Below are positions 8,683-18,719 of a stretch of 64,000 nt of DNA, in pieces. The DNA lies in the NCBI GenBank assembly GCA_009774375.1, contig VSNO01000005.1, positions 1 to 64,000 of the forward strand, written 5' to 3'. How positions within the stretch are numbered: the stretch's first letter is position 1; the number at the start of each line of letters is the position of its first letter. The notes under the pieces were generated by a model. That model was not told the origin of the DNA, ran no database searches, and saw only the letters and a list, made by a program, of their open reading frames with translations. A program made the translations under genes and the position numbers. The DNA comes from Lachnospiraceae bacterium. GTDB lineage: Bacteria; Bacillota; Clostridia; Lachnospirales; Lachnospiraceae.

Positions 8683-9036
8683 ATGAAACTATTCGATTCC
8701 GAACTAAAAGTCATGGAAGTCCTGTGGGAACAGGAACCAAGATCCGCAAAAGAGATCGTGGATCTGCTCTCACAGCGCATCGGCTGGAACAAGAACACGA
8801 CCTACACCGTCATCAGGAAATGTATCGAAAAAGGCGCCGTCGCGCGCGAAGAACCCGGATTTATCTGCAGGACGCTCGTGAGCCGCGACGAGGTCGCACA
8901 GAGTGAGACAGAACAACTGATCGACAAGATGTTCGGCGGTTCGAGCGAACTCTTCTTCTCCTCTTTCCTCAAACATCAGGGAATCTCAGAGGAAGATGCC
9001 GCAAGGCTCGCAGAAATGATCCGGGATTCAAAATAG
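8683..9036 (+). CDS. blaI: BlaI/MecI/CopY family repressor
   Basis: A 117-aa winged-helix repressor. The N-terminal helix-turn-helix part (residues 1-75) contains L-x-V-M-x-V-L-W and N-K-N-T-T-Y-T-V-I-R-K, typical of BlaI/MecI, and the C-terminal helices give dimerisation. Such repressors block transcription until cut by a membrane sensor protease. The probable sensor is the M56 gene 104 bp downstream, and the twin operators upstream suggest autoregulation. AAGGAGG lies 8 bp before the ATG. No beta-lactamase or penicillin-binding protein gene is nearby, so the regulated output is unknown. Confidence 0.93.
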   Translation: MKLFDSELKVMEVLWEQEPRSAKEIVDLLSQRIGWNKNTTYTVIRKCIEKGAVAREEPGFICRTLVSRDEVAQSETEQLIDKMFGGSSELFFSSFLKHQGISEEDAARLAEMIRDSK

Positions 9037-9139
9037 CGATCAGCCGACACCGCAGGATCGTTTGAACCCTGCAGGATCCCTTCAATATTTTCAGATTTAA
9101 TTTTTAGATATCATTTTCAGATTCAGAAAGGAAAATACT

Positions 9140-10816
9140 ATGATAAGCTTTAAGATGAATATGCCATTTTATCTGATGATCTTCTATGGAAGCATCATGA
9201 TCGTCGCTGTCCTGCTGCTGCGCGGACTTTTCAAGAACAGGCTTCCGAAATTCGTGTTTCCGGCGCTCTGGAGCGTCGTGCTGCTGCGCCTGCTGGTTCC
9301 GTTCACACTGAGCAGCCCGCTGAGCCTGAACGTGCCTGAATTTGCCTCCGGCTACCCCTTCACCACTGCCGTCTCACAGGCCATTTCCATCGATGAGGCC
9401 ATCCCTGCCGAGCAACCCGGACTGGAATCCGGCACTGCCGCCCTGTCGGAGATCGAGATCGCATCGACAGACATACAGGAGACGATCGTGCAGGAACAGC
9501 CCGGCAGCGCCGCGTATTCCATCGACTATGGATACCTGATGCCCGATCTGTTTTCCCGCACAGATGTGATACTGTCCGTTTACGCTGCAGGCGTCCTCAT
9601 CACGGCAGGCATCCTGCTCGCCCAGAAATACCGATATGCAAAGCTCCTGAAGAACGCACTGCTGATAGAACATAACGAGACGGTCAACACACTCCTGCGC
9701 GAGATGGATATGGGACATGTTCTGGTGTTCACCAGCGATGAGATCGCCTCCCCGCTGGTGTGCGGCCTGCTCGCGCCAAAGATCTATCTGCCGACGCGGA
9801 TCGACTTTGAGAACACAGCGCTCCTGCGCCATATCCTCTGTCATGAGACCATGCATATCCGCCGGAAGGACAACTGGCTGAAATCCGTCATGCTCCTCAC
9901 CCTCTGCATCCACTGGTTCAATCCGCTGGTCTGGATCCTGTCCCGCTATCTGGCATCCGACCTGGAGATGGCGTGCGATGAAACCGTCCTTCGCCAGTAT
10001 GACCATGGCAGCGAGGCGGAAGAAAACAAAAAGAGCTACGCCATGAGCCTGCTCGCCATGGCCGTCTCGGGAAGCCGCCAGACGCTGCTCTACAGCGCAT
10101 TCTCCAAAACCGAGGTCGAGAAGCGCATCCAGAATGTCCTGCACTACAGGAAAGCCTCCGCCCTGCTGCTGGCATTGTCCGTCTGCCTTCTGGTGAGCGG
10201 CTCCGTCGTCCTTGCCACAGGCGGACAGGCACCCTTTTATCAGACGCTAACTCCTTACTGCGCCTCCGATAGCTGCCGCTGGGGCGTGCAGGTCGATCTG
10301 ACGCGGGATATCGCGCTGGGCAGGAACGCGGAGGACAGGGCGTCAGAACGCATATTCGACATCATGCGCGCAGATACCACTAATGATCCGGATATCCTCA
10401 AAGCCCAGATCCTGACCGCGCTGTCCGAAGAGTTTCACGTCGAAAAGAGCGCTTTCTCCCTTCACATGTCGCTGTGCCTGAGCGATGAAATGTTCTATGA
10501 TGAATACGCGGCATGGGGGCTTGTCCACAGCGACGAGAAGAACGACCTGACGCTGCTGTACAACGGCGAGAGCATACGCACTTTCTCTGACGAGATGATC
10601 GGGCGCTACATGTCCCAGCCGGAGGGCGCAGTCGACCTTACTGTCGAGCGGGACCGTCTCGGCGTGATCATCGCTGTCAACGCGTTCCACAAAGGAGATA
10701 CCGCGTACGACCGCCGGACCGATGAACTCGCCCAGTCCAGCCGGAAATACGCGTCAGACATCTCGATCAATGAGAAAACACTGACAGGCGAGTGCACCGA
10801 GACAGCTATTCACTGA
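9140..10816 (+). CDS. M56 family sensor metalloprotease (BlaR1/MecR1-like)
   Basis: A 558-aa membrane metalloprotease. Four membrane segments are seen (about 8-28, 35-55, 140-160 and 340-360). The cytoplasmic zinc motif H-E-T-M-H is followed by R-R-K-D-N-W and the third ligand region L-E-M-A-C-D-E. After the last membrane segment there is an extracellular domain of about 195 residues. This domain is not a penicillin-binding domain: it lacks the S-x-x-K, S-x-N and K-T-G motifs, so the signal is probably not a beta-lactam. The family cleaves the partner BlaI on signal. Its stop overlaps the convergent M18 gene by 11 bp, with no terminator between them. Confidence 0.9.
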   Translation: MISFKMNMPFYLMIFYGSIMIVAVLLLRGLFKNRLPKFVFPALWSVVLLRLLVPFTLSSPLSLNVPEFASGYPFTTAVSQAISIDEAIPAEQPGLESGTAALSEIEIASTDIQETIVQEQPGSAAYSIDYGYLMPDLFSRTDVILSVYAAGVLITAGILLAQKYRYAKLLKNALLIEHNETVNTLLREMDMGHVLVFTSDEIASPLVCGLLAPKIYLPTRIDFENTALLRHILCHETMHIRRKDNWLKSVMLLTLCIHWFNPLVWILSRYLASDLEMACDETVLRQYDHGSEAEENKKSYAMSLLAMAVSGSRQTLLYSAFSKTEVEKRIQNVLHYRKASALLLALSVCLLVSGSVVLATGGQAPFYQTLTPYCASDSCRWGVQVDLTRDIALGRNAEDRASERIFDIMRADTTNDPDILKAQILTALSEEFHVEKSAFSLHMSLCLSDEMFYDEYAAWGLVHSDEKNDLTLLYNGESIRTFSDEMIGRYMSQPEGAVDLTVERDRLGVIIAVNAFHKGDTAYDRRTDELAQSSRKYASDISINEKTLTGECTETAIH

Positions 10817-12107
10817 AAAATACTTCCGCCAGGCGGATCAGGTATCCGATATCCGCCGCCCCGCCTGTCTCATAGGCGGAGTGCATGGCAAGCTGCGGCA
10901 GCCCGATATCCGCTGCCGCCATGGATACCTGCGCCATCGCCAGATTGCCAAGCGTCGAACCACCCGGTATATCCGAGTGGTTTGCGTATGTCTGGAGCGG
11001 AATGTCATTTTTACTGCACAGATTCCTGACATATGCCGCAGAGTACGCATCCGTCGCATATTTCTGTCCGCCGTGGTATTTGAGCACCACTCCCCTGTTC
11101 AGATACGGACGGTTTGTCAGATCTGCCTTTCCTCCCTGATTCGGGTGGCACGCGTGCCCGTTGTCAGCGCTGAGCATGAAGCTGTCCGCCTTCCATGTGC
11201 GGCAGACGTTTGCGCTGACACCCAGCCCGTCCGCGATATTTTCCAGCGTGTCCCGGAAAAACGTCGAGTCCGCCCCCTGTCTTGTGAGGCTTCCCACCTC
11301 CTCATTGTCAAACACGGCGAACACATCAATATAGCGTTCTGACCGTTTTCCGGCGATCCCCTTAAGTCCCGCAAAGACACACGCAAGATCGTCGAAGCGC
11401 GGCGCCATGACCATCTCGTCCTCCGCCCCCGCGAGAACCGCTTTCTCACAGTTCTCCACAAACAGGTCGCAGGACAATACGCTGTCCGCCTTTATATCCA
11501 GCGCCTTTGCCGCCATGGCAGCCAGCATTCCTTTCGATTTCCTCTCTCTGTCATCACAGTCTGCCGCCATCAGGAGGGGCATCATATCATTCTGCGCGCT
11601 GAGCGCCACACCATTGTTCGTATCCCTGTTCATATGGATCGCCAGGCTTGGTATCACACAGATATTGTCCTTCAGCCTCACCAGGCGGGATACGATCTCA
11701 CCGTCCTCCTCCACGCAGACCCGCCCCGCGATCGTGAGCGGTCTGTCAAGCCACGTGGATAAGATCATCCCGCCGTACTTTTCCGTATTGACGCTGACAT
11801 AGCCCCCCTCCTTCTCGATCTCCGGATTCTCCTTGACCTTGAACGCCGGGGAGTCCGAGTGCGCCGCGTACACATGATATCCCCTGATCTCATGCACATC
11901 GCATTCCGGCACGCGAAATGCGATCACAGACGAGTCATTGCGGATCACAAAATGGTCCCCTCCCGCTTCCAGAGACCATACTTTCTTCTCCGAGAGCTCT
12001 GTAAAACCTTTTTGCAGCAATTCTCTCCTGATGTTGTCCACCGCATGATAGCTTGTCAGGCTGTTGTCCAGAAACGCCATCAATCCCTCTATATGATCAC
12101 CCTGCAT
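10806..12107 (-). CDS. M18 family aminopeptidase
   Basis: A 433-aa zinc aminopeptidase of family M18 (aspartyl aminopeptidase type), which removes N-terminal residues, often acidic ones, from peptides in the cytoplasm. Metal ligands are visible in A-H-S-D-S-P near residue 90, in D-N-E-E-V-G-S with the catalytic Glu pair near 285, and in M-H-S-A-Y-E at the C-terminus. Length matches the family. The longest frame begins at 12140 and overlaps the radA end, but the ATG at 12107 has TGGAGG at 7 bp. It follows radA by 33 bp and may be cotranscribed with it. Confidence 0.94.
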   Translation of the reverse strand: MQGDHIEGLMAFLDNSLTSYHAVDNIRRELLQKGFTELSEKKVWSLEAGGDHFVIRNDSSVIAFRVPECDVHEIRGYHVYAAHSDSPAFKVKENPEIEKEGGYVSVNTEKYGGMILSTWLDRPLTIAGRVCVEEDGEIVSRLVRLKDNICVIPSLAIHMNRDTNNGVALSAQNDMMPLLMAADCDDRERKSKGMLAAMAAKALDIKADSVLSCDLFVENCEKAVLAGAEDEMVMAPRFDDLACVFAGLKGIAGKRSERYIDVFAVFDNEEVGSLTRQGADSTFFRDTLENIADGLGVSANVCRTWKADSFMLSADNGHACHPNQGGKADLTNRPYLNRGVVLKYHGGQKYATDAYSAAYVRNLCSKNDIPLQTYANHSDIPGGSTLGNLAMAQVSMAAADIGLPQLAMHSAYETGGAADIGYLIRLAEVFFSE

Positions 12108-12140
12108 CTTAAACCTCCATTCAATATTTATCTGCATCAC

Positions 12141-13496
12141 TCAGATCAGATCGATCGCCTCGCCGATCCCCCCGACACCGATGATCCTGATACCATCTGT
12201 TCTGTCCATCCCTTCCAGATTGACTCTCGGCATGACCACCGTCTCATAGCCGAGCTTTTTTGCCTCCTGTACCCGCTGCTGCGCCATGCTCACAGCGCGC
12301 ACCTCACCGCTGAGCCCCACCTCGCCAAAGACGATCATCCGCTCGTCGATGGCGCGGTTCTTAAAACTGGAAACGATCGCCATGATCAGCCCCAGATCGA
12401 TCGCCGGCTCGCTGATCTTCATACCGCCCGCAATGTTCACATAGGCATCGCAGTCCCCGATCTGCAGGCCCAGCCGTTTCTCCAGCACTGCCATCAGGAG
12501 ATTGACCCTGTTGAAATCCGTGCCCGTCGTCTGACGCCGCGGTATTCCGAAATTCGTCCTGCACACGAGCGCCTGTATCTCTATCAATATGGGTCTGGTG
12601 CCTTCCACGGAGCAGACCACGACAGAACCGCTCGCCCCCGCCGGCTTCCCGCTCAGCATATACTCCGAAGGGTTCTCCACCTCTATCAGCCCTTCCTTGC
12701 GCATCTCGAAGACCCCGATCTCGTTGGTGGAGCCAAAGCGGTTCTTGACACCGCGCAGGATCCTGTAGGAAGCATATCTGTCGCCCTCAAAATACAGCAC
12801 CGTATCAACCATATGTTCCAGCACACGCGGACCCGCAACGGTTCCTTCCTTTGTCACATGGCCCACGATAAAGATCGACGTCCCCGTCCCCTTTGCAAGC
12901 TGCAGAAAGACATTCGTCGCCTCCCGCACCTGGGACACGCTGCCCGGCGCCGAGGACACAGACTCCTGATACATCGTCTGGATCGAGTCGATGACAACGA
13001 TCTCCGGCTCCGTGTGGCGGATCGTCTCCTCCACGATGCCCAGATCCGTCTCGCACAGGAGCAGCATCGAATCCTGAAAATCACCGATCCGTACCGCCCT
13101 GAGCTTGATCTGCTTCAGGGATTCCTCCCCTGATATATACAGGACCTTTCTCCCTGCATTGGCGAGCAGCCTGCACATCTGCAGCAAAAGTGTGGACTTC
13201 CCGATCCCGGGATCGCCCCCCACCAGCGTCAGGGATCCGTGCATGATCCCCCCGCCAAGCACACGGTCAAGCTCTGCGATGCCGGTGTGCATGCGCTCCT
13301 CCTCCCCCATCGAGATCGAGCCGATCCTGACAGGCTTTGCCGCCTCCCGGAACGGCGTGATCTTGCCGCCCGCCGCACTCGTTTTTTCCTCCACGAACGT
13401 GTTCCATTTCTTACATGCCGGACACTGCCCCATCCACTTGGAAGACTCATGCCCACACTCCTGACAGAAAAAAACAGTTGTACTCTTTTTTGCCAT
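12141..13496 (-). CDS. radA: DNA repair protein RadA (Sms)
   Basis: A 451-aa RadA/Sms protein, a RecA-like ATPase that helps process recombination intermediates and branch migration. It has the N-terminal zinc finger C-x-x-C-G...C-P-A-C, the Walker A G-D-P-G-I-G-K-S-T near residue 95, the RadA-specific K-N-R-F-G motif near 255, and a C-terminal Lon-protease-like domain. The ATG has TAGGAGG. It lies two genes downstream of clpC, as the clpC-radA pair does in Bacillus, but a 137-aa gene and a hairpin separate them here. Confidence 0.97.
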   Translation of the reverse strand: MAKKSTTVFFCQECGHESSKWMGQCPACKKWNTFVEEKTSAAGGKITPFREAAKPVRIGSISMGEEERMHTGIAELDRVLGGGIMHGSLTLVGGDPGIGKSTLLLQMCRLLANAGRKVLYISGEESLKQIKLRAVRIGDFQDSMLLLCETDLGIVEETIRHTEPEIVVIDSIQTMYQESVSSAPGSVSQVREATNVFLQLAKGTGTSIFIVGHVTKEGTVAGPRVLEHMVDTVLYFEGDRYASYRILRGVKNRFGSTNEIGVFEMRKEGLIEVENPSEYMLSGKPAGASGSVVVCSVEGTRPILIEIQALVCRTNFGIPRRQTTGTDFNRVNLLMAVLEKRLGLQIGDCDAYVNIAGGMKISEPAIDLGLIMAIVSSFKNRAIDERMIVFGEVGLSGEVRAVSMAQQRVQEAKKLGYETVVMPRVNLEGMDRTDGIRIIGVGGIGEAIDLI

Positions 13497-13517
13497 GAAA
13501 ACCTCCTATCAGGCGCG

Positions 13518-13543
13518 GGCAGTGGATCACTCTCTCCACTGCC
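13518..13543 (-). other. Hairpin in the radA leader
   Basis: GGCAGTGGA (13518-13526) and TCCACTGCC (13535-13543) form a perfect 9-bp stem with an 8-nt loop, between the terminator-like hairpin at 13558-13585 and the radA ribosome binding site. There is no T-run. It may be an mRNA structure affecting read-through or stability. Confidence 0.5.
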
Positions 13544-13557
13544 GGGCGCACCACATA

Positions 13558-13585
13558 AGAAACCTCCTCAGATGAGGAGGTTTCT
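13558..13585. terminator. Terminator-like hairpin between the 137-aa gene and radA
   Basis: AGAAACCTCCTC and GAGGAGGTTTCT form a perfect 12-bp stem with a 4-nt loop. On the minus strand it is followed by TTTCTT and lies about 20 bp past the 137-aa gene, so it should end that transcript at least in part. One arm contains a GAGGAGG sequence resembling a ribosome binding site. Confidence 0.75.
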
Positions 13586-13604
13586 TTATTCCAAATCCTA
13601 TTAT

Positions 13605-14018
13605 CTATTTTTTTATGATCTTCACATCAACCTCGCCCGAGCCTTCGAGCTCCACGCTGATGCTGAGCTTTCCGGAAAGGTTCGTCTTCATGACGCCCGC
13701 ACTCTCCCCTGCCACGATCACCTCATACTCGGAATCATCTGCCGCGCCGATCGTGATCTGCGCGTCCTGACTTCCCTCAACCGTAAAAGATATGCCGTTT
13801 TCGTTTTCACAAAAATCGTGAACGGAGGTACCCGGAACCGATTCATATAGAAACAAACCGTTTTTTTCCAGCTTGGTCATCTCGTGAAAGGTCTTCACTT
13901 TGTACATGTCCCCGGAATGCTCATAATCCTCAAGCTTTGCCTTTGCCGCCAGCTCGTGATTCCCAAAGCTGATATTTCCGTTACTCTCGGAACGTAGCAA
14001 TTCATCAATTACTGCCAT
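13605..14018 (-). CDS. Conserved hypothetical protein (137 aa) between clpC and radA
   Basis: A 137-aa protein with no signal peptide. The first half (M-A-V-I-D-E-L-L-R-S, then I-S-F-G-N-H-E-L and Y-K-V-K-T-F-H-E-M-T-K-L-E-K-N-G) is followed by a beta-rich half with regular hydrophobic alternation ending in V-D-V-K-I-I-K-K. From memory, close relatives occur in Lachnospiraceae and are sometimes auto-named endosialidase; I see no sialidase motif (no Asp-box) and do not support that name. AGGAGG precedes the ATG. It sits between clpC and radA, so a link to protein quality control or stress is possible but unproven. Confidence 0.8.
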   Translation of the reverse strand: MAVIDELLRSESNGNISFGNHELAAKAKLEDYEHSGDMYKVKTFHEMTKLEKNGLFLYESVPGTSVHDFCENENGISFTVEGSQDAQITIGAADDSEYEVIVAGESAGVMKTNLSGKLSISVELEGSGEVDVKIIKK

Positions 14019-14105
14019 TTCATTTGTCCTCCTAAGAATTTTTAAGAATTAAATTTTGTTTACACTATCATCATAAACTATATCACTGTCTTTTTCCACA
14101 GATTT

Positions 14106-16571
<2,466 letters not shown>

Positions 16572-16625
16572 GTCTTCTATGCCTCCATGTAATCTCTGAA
16601 TTTTATTTAATATTTTCTGACAGTC

Positions 16626-16997
16626 TCACTCCTCATAGCCTTCGTAGATCTCGTCGATCAGGGCATGCACTTCTTCCCTGGATATCTGCTTACAGCTGCT
16701 CTTTGCCAGCAGCACCTGCATATCGCGCTTCAGATCCTCCTTCGCCTGCATCTTATCGATATCGATCGCGATCACCGCGCCTTTTCTCCGGTCCACCTTC
16801 ACAAACCCCTCCTGCTTCAGCACAGAATATGCCTTGTTGACCGTGTGCATGTTGATGCCGATCGTATCTGCAAGCTGTCTCACGGAAGGAAGCGTGTCGC
16901 CCTCCTGGAACTGGGACGTGGCTATCCCGATGATGATCTGGTTGCGCAGCTGTAGATAAAGGGCCTCATCACTGTTAAAATCAATCTCTATATACAT
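16626..16997 (-). CDS. GntR family regulator (YtrA/YhcF type)
   Basis: A 123-aa repressor. The N-terminal winged helix shows the GntR signature L-P-S-V-R-Q-L-A-D-T-I-G-I-N-x-x-T-V-N-K-A-Y near residue 40-62, and there is only a short C-terminal helical tail, which places it in the YtrA/YhcF subfamily. These usually sit first in the operon they control. Here the next gene, 54 bp on, is clpC. The longest frame starts at 17048, but the M-Y-I-E-I start at 16997 is preceded by AAGGAG. A promoter with a TTGTATAC -35 region lies just upstream. Confidence 0.9.
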   Translation of the reverse strand: MYIEIDFNSDEALYLQLRNQIIIGIATSQFQEGDTLPSVRQLADTIGINMHTVNKAYSVLKQEGFVKVDRRKGAVIAIDIDKMQAKEDLKRDMQVLLAKSSCKQISREEVHALIDEIYEGYEE

Positions 16998-17036
16998 TTG
17001 TTCCCACGCTCCTTCCATTTCCCAGCTGTTATATAG

Positions 17037-17065
17037 ATTGTAGCACACTGATCATATGTATACAA
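17037..17065 (-). promoter_or_regulatory. Promoter of the gntR-clpC unit
   Basis: Minus-strand TTGTAT (17060-17065) and TACAAT (17037-17042) with a 17-bp spacer. The -35 is part of TTGTATAC; the palindromic GTATAC core resembles half of a GntR-type site and recurs upstream of the HPr-like gene at 41588-41680. Confidence 0.75.
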
Positions 17066-17083
17066 GAGGGATTATGAATTTTA

Positions 17084-17123
17084 AAAAAAACTGTCTGACT
17101 GCTGCAGCCAGACAAGTTTTTTT
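17084..17123 (-). terminator. Terminator after the SH3-domain gene
   Basis: A stem of about 14 bp with one bulge and one mismatch (AACTTGTCTGGCTGC against GCAGTCAGACAGTT on the minus strand), followed by eight T. It lies about 12 bp past the SH3-domain gene. Confidence 0.85.
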
Positions 17124-17134
17124 CATTTTCCGCC

Positions 17135-18706
17135 CTATTCAATATCCATAAAATCCATGTCATCATCTTCCAGGAGGTTCTTTGCCTTATATCCCTTCTG
17201 TGCCTGCCCCTTATCGTTTGAAACCCTTTCATTCTGCGACTGGGGGCGCCTTGGAGGCTGCTGTCCCTGCGGGCGTCTCTGAGGCTGCCCCTGCGGCCTC
17301 GCAGCGCCGTTGCCGGAAATATTTCCTCCCTGCGGACGTCTCTGAGGCTGCCCCTGCGCATTTCCCTGCGGCGCGCTGTTCGAAGGACTTCCCTGCGGAC
17401 GTCTTGGAGGCTGCTGGCTCTGTGGATGCCTCGGAGGCTGCTGGCCCTGCGGGCGTCTCGGGGGCTGGCCCTGCGGCGCATTGCCGGAAGCCGCTCCCTG
17501 CGGGCGTCTCACCGGCTGTGCTCCCTGGGGACGTCTCACCGGCTGAGGCTCATCATCTTCCAGATCTTCCAGATCTTCCAGGTCTTCTATATCGTCATCC
17601 TGATCATCGTCATCATCATAACCGCTGTACCTCTTATAAGAAGTCCCCCGTCCCTTGAGCTTGATCAGCAGCAGCCCGATCACTGCCACCAGTATCACGA
17701 TGATGACAACGAGAACGATCACCGGGATCAGTCCGGAGGCAGCCAGACCTTCCTCCGGAGGCGTAACGCCATCCGTCGTATAGACATATCTCTGATAGAT
17801 ATGGTTCTCCGCGTCGAAGAGGAACCATCCCTGCTCCCCGTTCTGCTTCTGTCCATAGAAGATCAGGAATGCCCCGTTTTTATATGCATTGTATCCCTGT
17901 CCATCCGCACTGAGCGTGATCAGCTCGAATCCAGGCATGATATACGGAACCTCGTCCACATTCATGGGAATGACATTATTATTGTCGGTCTGGGGCGTCT
18001 CAGCCGGCTGCTCTGGCGGCTGTTCCTCCGGCGGCGTCTCCGCGGGCGGCTGTTCCTCCCCCGCTCCCTCCCCTGTGATCTGCGATGTCGCGGGATCGTT
18101 CGGGACATTGTCCGTCGTCACCAGGTCGGAGCGGATAAAACCGTCCTTCTCCTCGTTGTTGTAAGTGAACGTCACCTGATACCACTTCTTGCCGTCTGCG
18201 CCGTCTGCCTCGCCGACTACCGTCAGTATCATTCCCCGGTTCACCTTGGCTCTCGATGCAGAACTCGTGGAGGCGCTCACCCTGATATTCGTGTTGTTGC
18301 TTATGACGCTGACCTGCCTCGGATCCACCGGGTTCGCCGTGGTGGTCGTCGTATCCGCAGGCTGCTGCGTCGAGGCCGCGCCGCCCTGTGTCGTCGGTAT
18401 ATCCGCTCCGTCCGGCACTTTGATCAGATCGCTTCTGATGTAGCCCTTCTGATCGGAATTCACATACACCTGATACCATGTATTGTTGTCCGTCCCGGAG
18501 GTCTTGCTGATGATATCGATCTTCTTTCCCGATGGCACGCTTGCAAGTTTCTCACTGTTAGGGTCTGCCGCCGCCCTGATCACCGCGCTCTTCGCGATCA
18601 CTGTACCCTGTACGTCGGCAAGACAGACCATACCGATACTCAGCACCATGCAGAAGAGCATCAGTGCCAGTATGTGCTTTATCCCGTTTCTTTTGTTCTT
18701 TTTCAT
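17135..18706 (-). CDS. Membrane protein with two SH3-type domains and a proline-rich tail
   Basis: A 523-aa protein. A signal sequence or anchor (about 8-28) is followed by two bacterial SH3 domains (about 32-95 and 130-195; each with A-x-I-R-x-x-x-x...S-x-K/R), a Glu/Pro-rich linker, a domain of about 70 residues, a membrane helix (about 330-352), and a tail with an acidic D/E run and repeated P-Q-G-Q-P-P-R-R units. The outside part probably binds cell wall; the tail should be cytoplasmic and disordered. The ATG at 18706 has AGGAG. It lies 13 bp after purD, so it probably shares the purine transcript, with a good terminator behind it. The exact function is unknown. Confidence 0.85.
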   Translation of the reverse strand: MKKNKRNGIKHILALMLFCMVLSIGMVCLADVQGTVIAKSAVIRAAADPNSEKLASVPSGKKIDIISKTSGTDNNTWYQVYVNSDQKGYIRSDLIKVPDGADIPTTQGGAASTQQPADTTTTTANPVDPRQVSVISNNTNIRVSASTSSASRAKVNRGMILTVVGEADGADGKKWYQVTFTYNNEEKDGFIRSDLVTTDNVPNDPATSQITGEGAGEEQPPAETPPEEQPPEQPAETPQTDNNNVIPMNVDEVPYIMPGFELITLSADGQGYNAYKNGAFLIFYGQKQNGEQGWFLFDAENHIYQRYVYTTDGVTPPEEGLAASGLIPVIVLVVIIVILVAVIGLLLIKLKGRGTSYKRYSGYDDDDDQDDDIEDLEDLEDLEDDEPQPVRRPQGAQPVRRPQGAASGNAPQGQPPRRPQGQQPPRHPQSQQPPRRPQGSPSNSAPQGNAQGQPQRRPQGGNISGNGAARPQGQPQRRPQGQQPPRRPQSQNERVSNDKGQAQKGYKAKNLLEDDDMDFMDIE

Positions 18707-18719
18707 AATTATACTCCTG

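Noticed and set aside
13558..13585. Reading the 12-bp hairpin as a ribosomal-protein-like attenuator of radA
   Set aside because: It is better explained as the terminator of the 137-aa gene; no alternative antiterminator pairing is evident.
17230..17540. Repeats in the SH3 gene as a CRISPR array
   Set aside because: The repeats are short, in frame and code for a proline/glutamine/arginine tail; there are no regular spacers.
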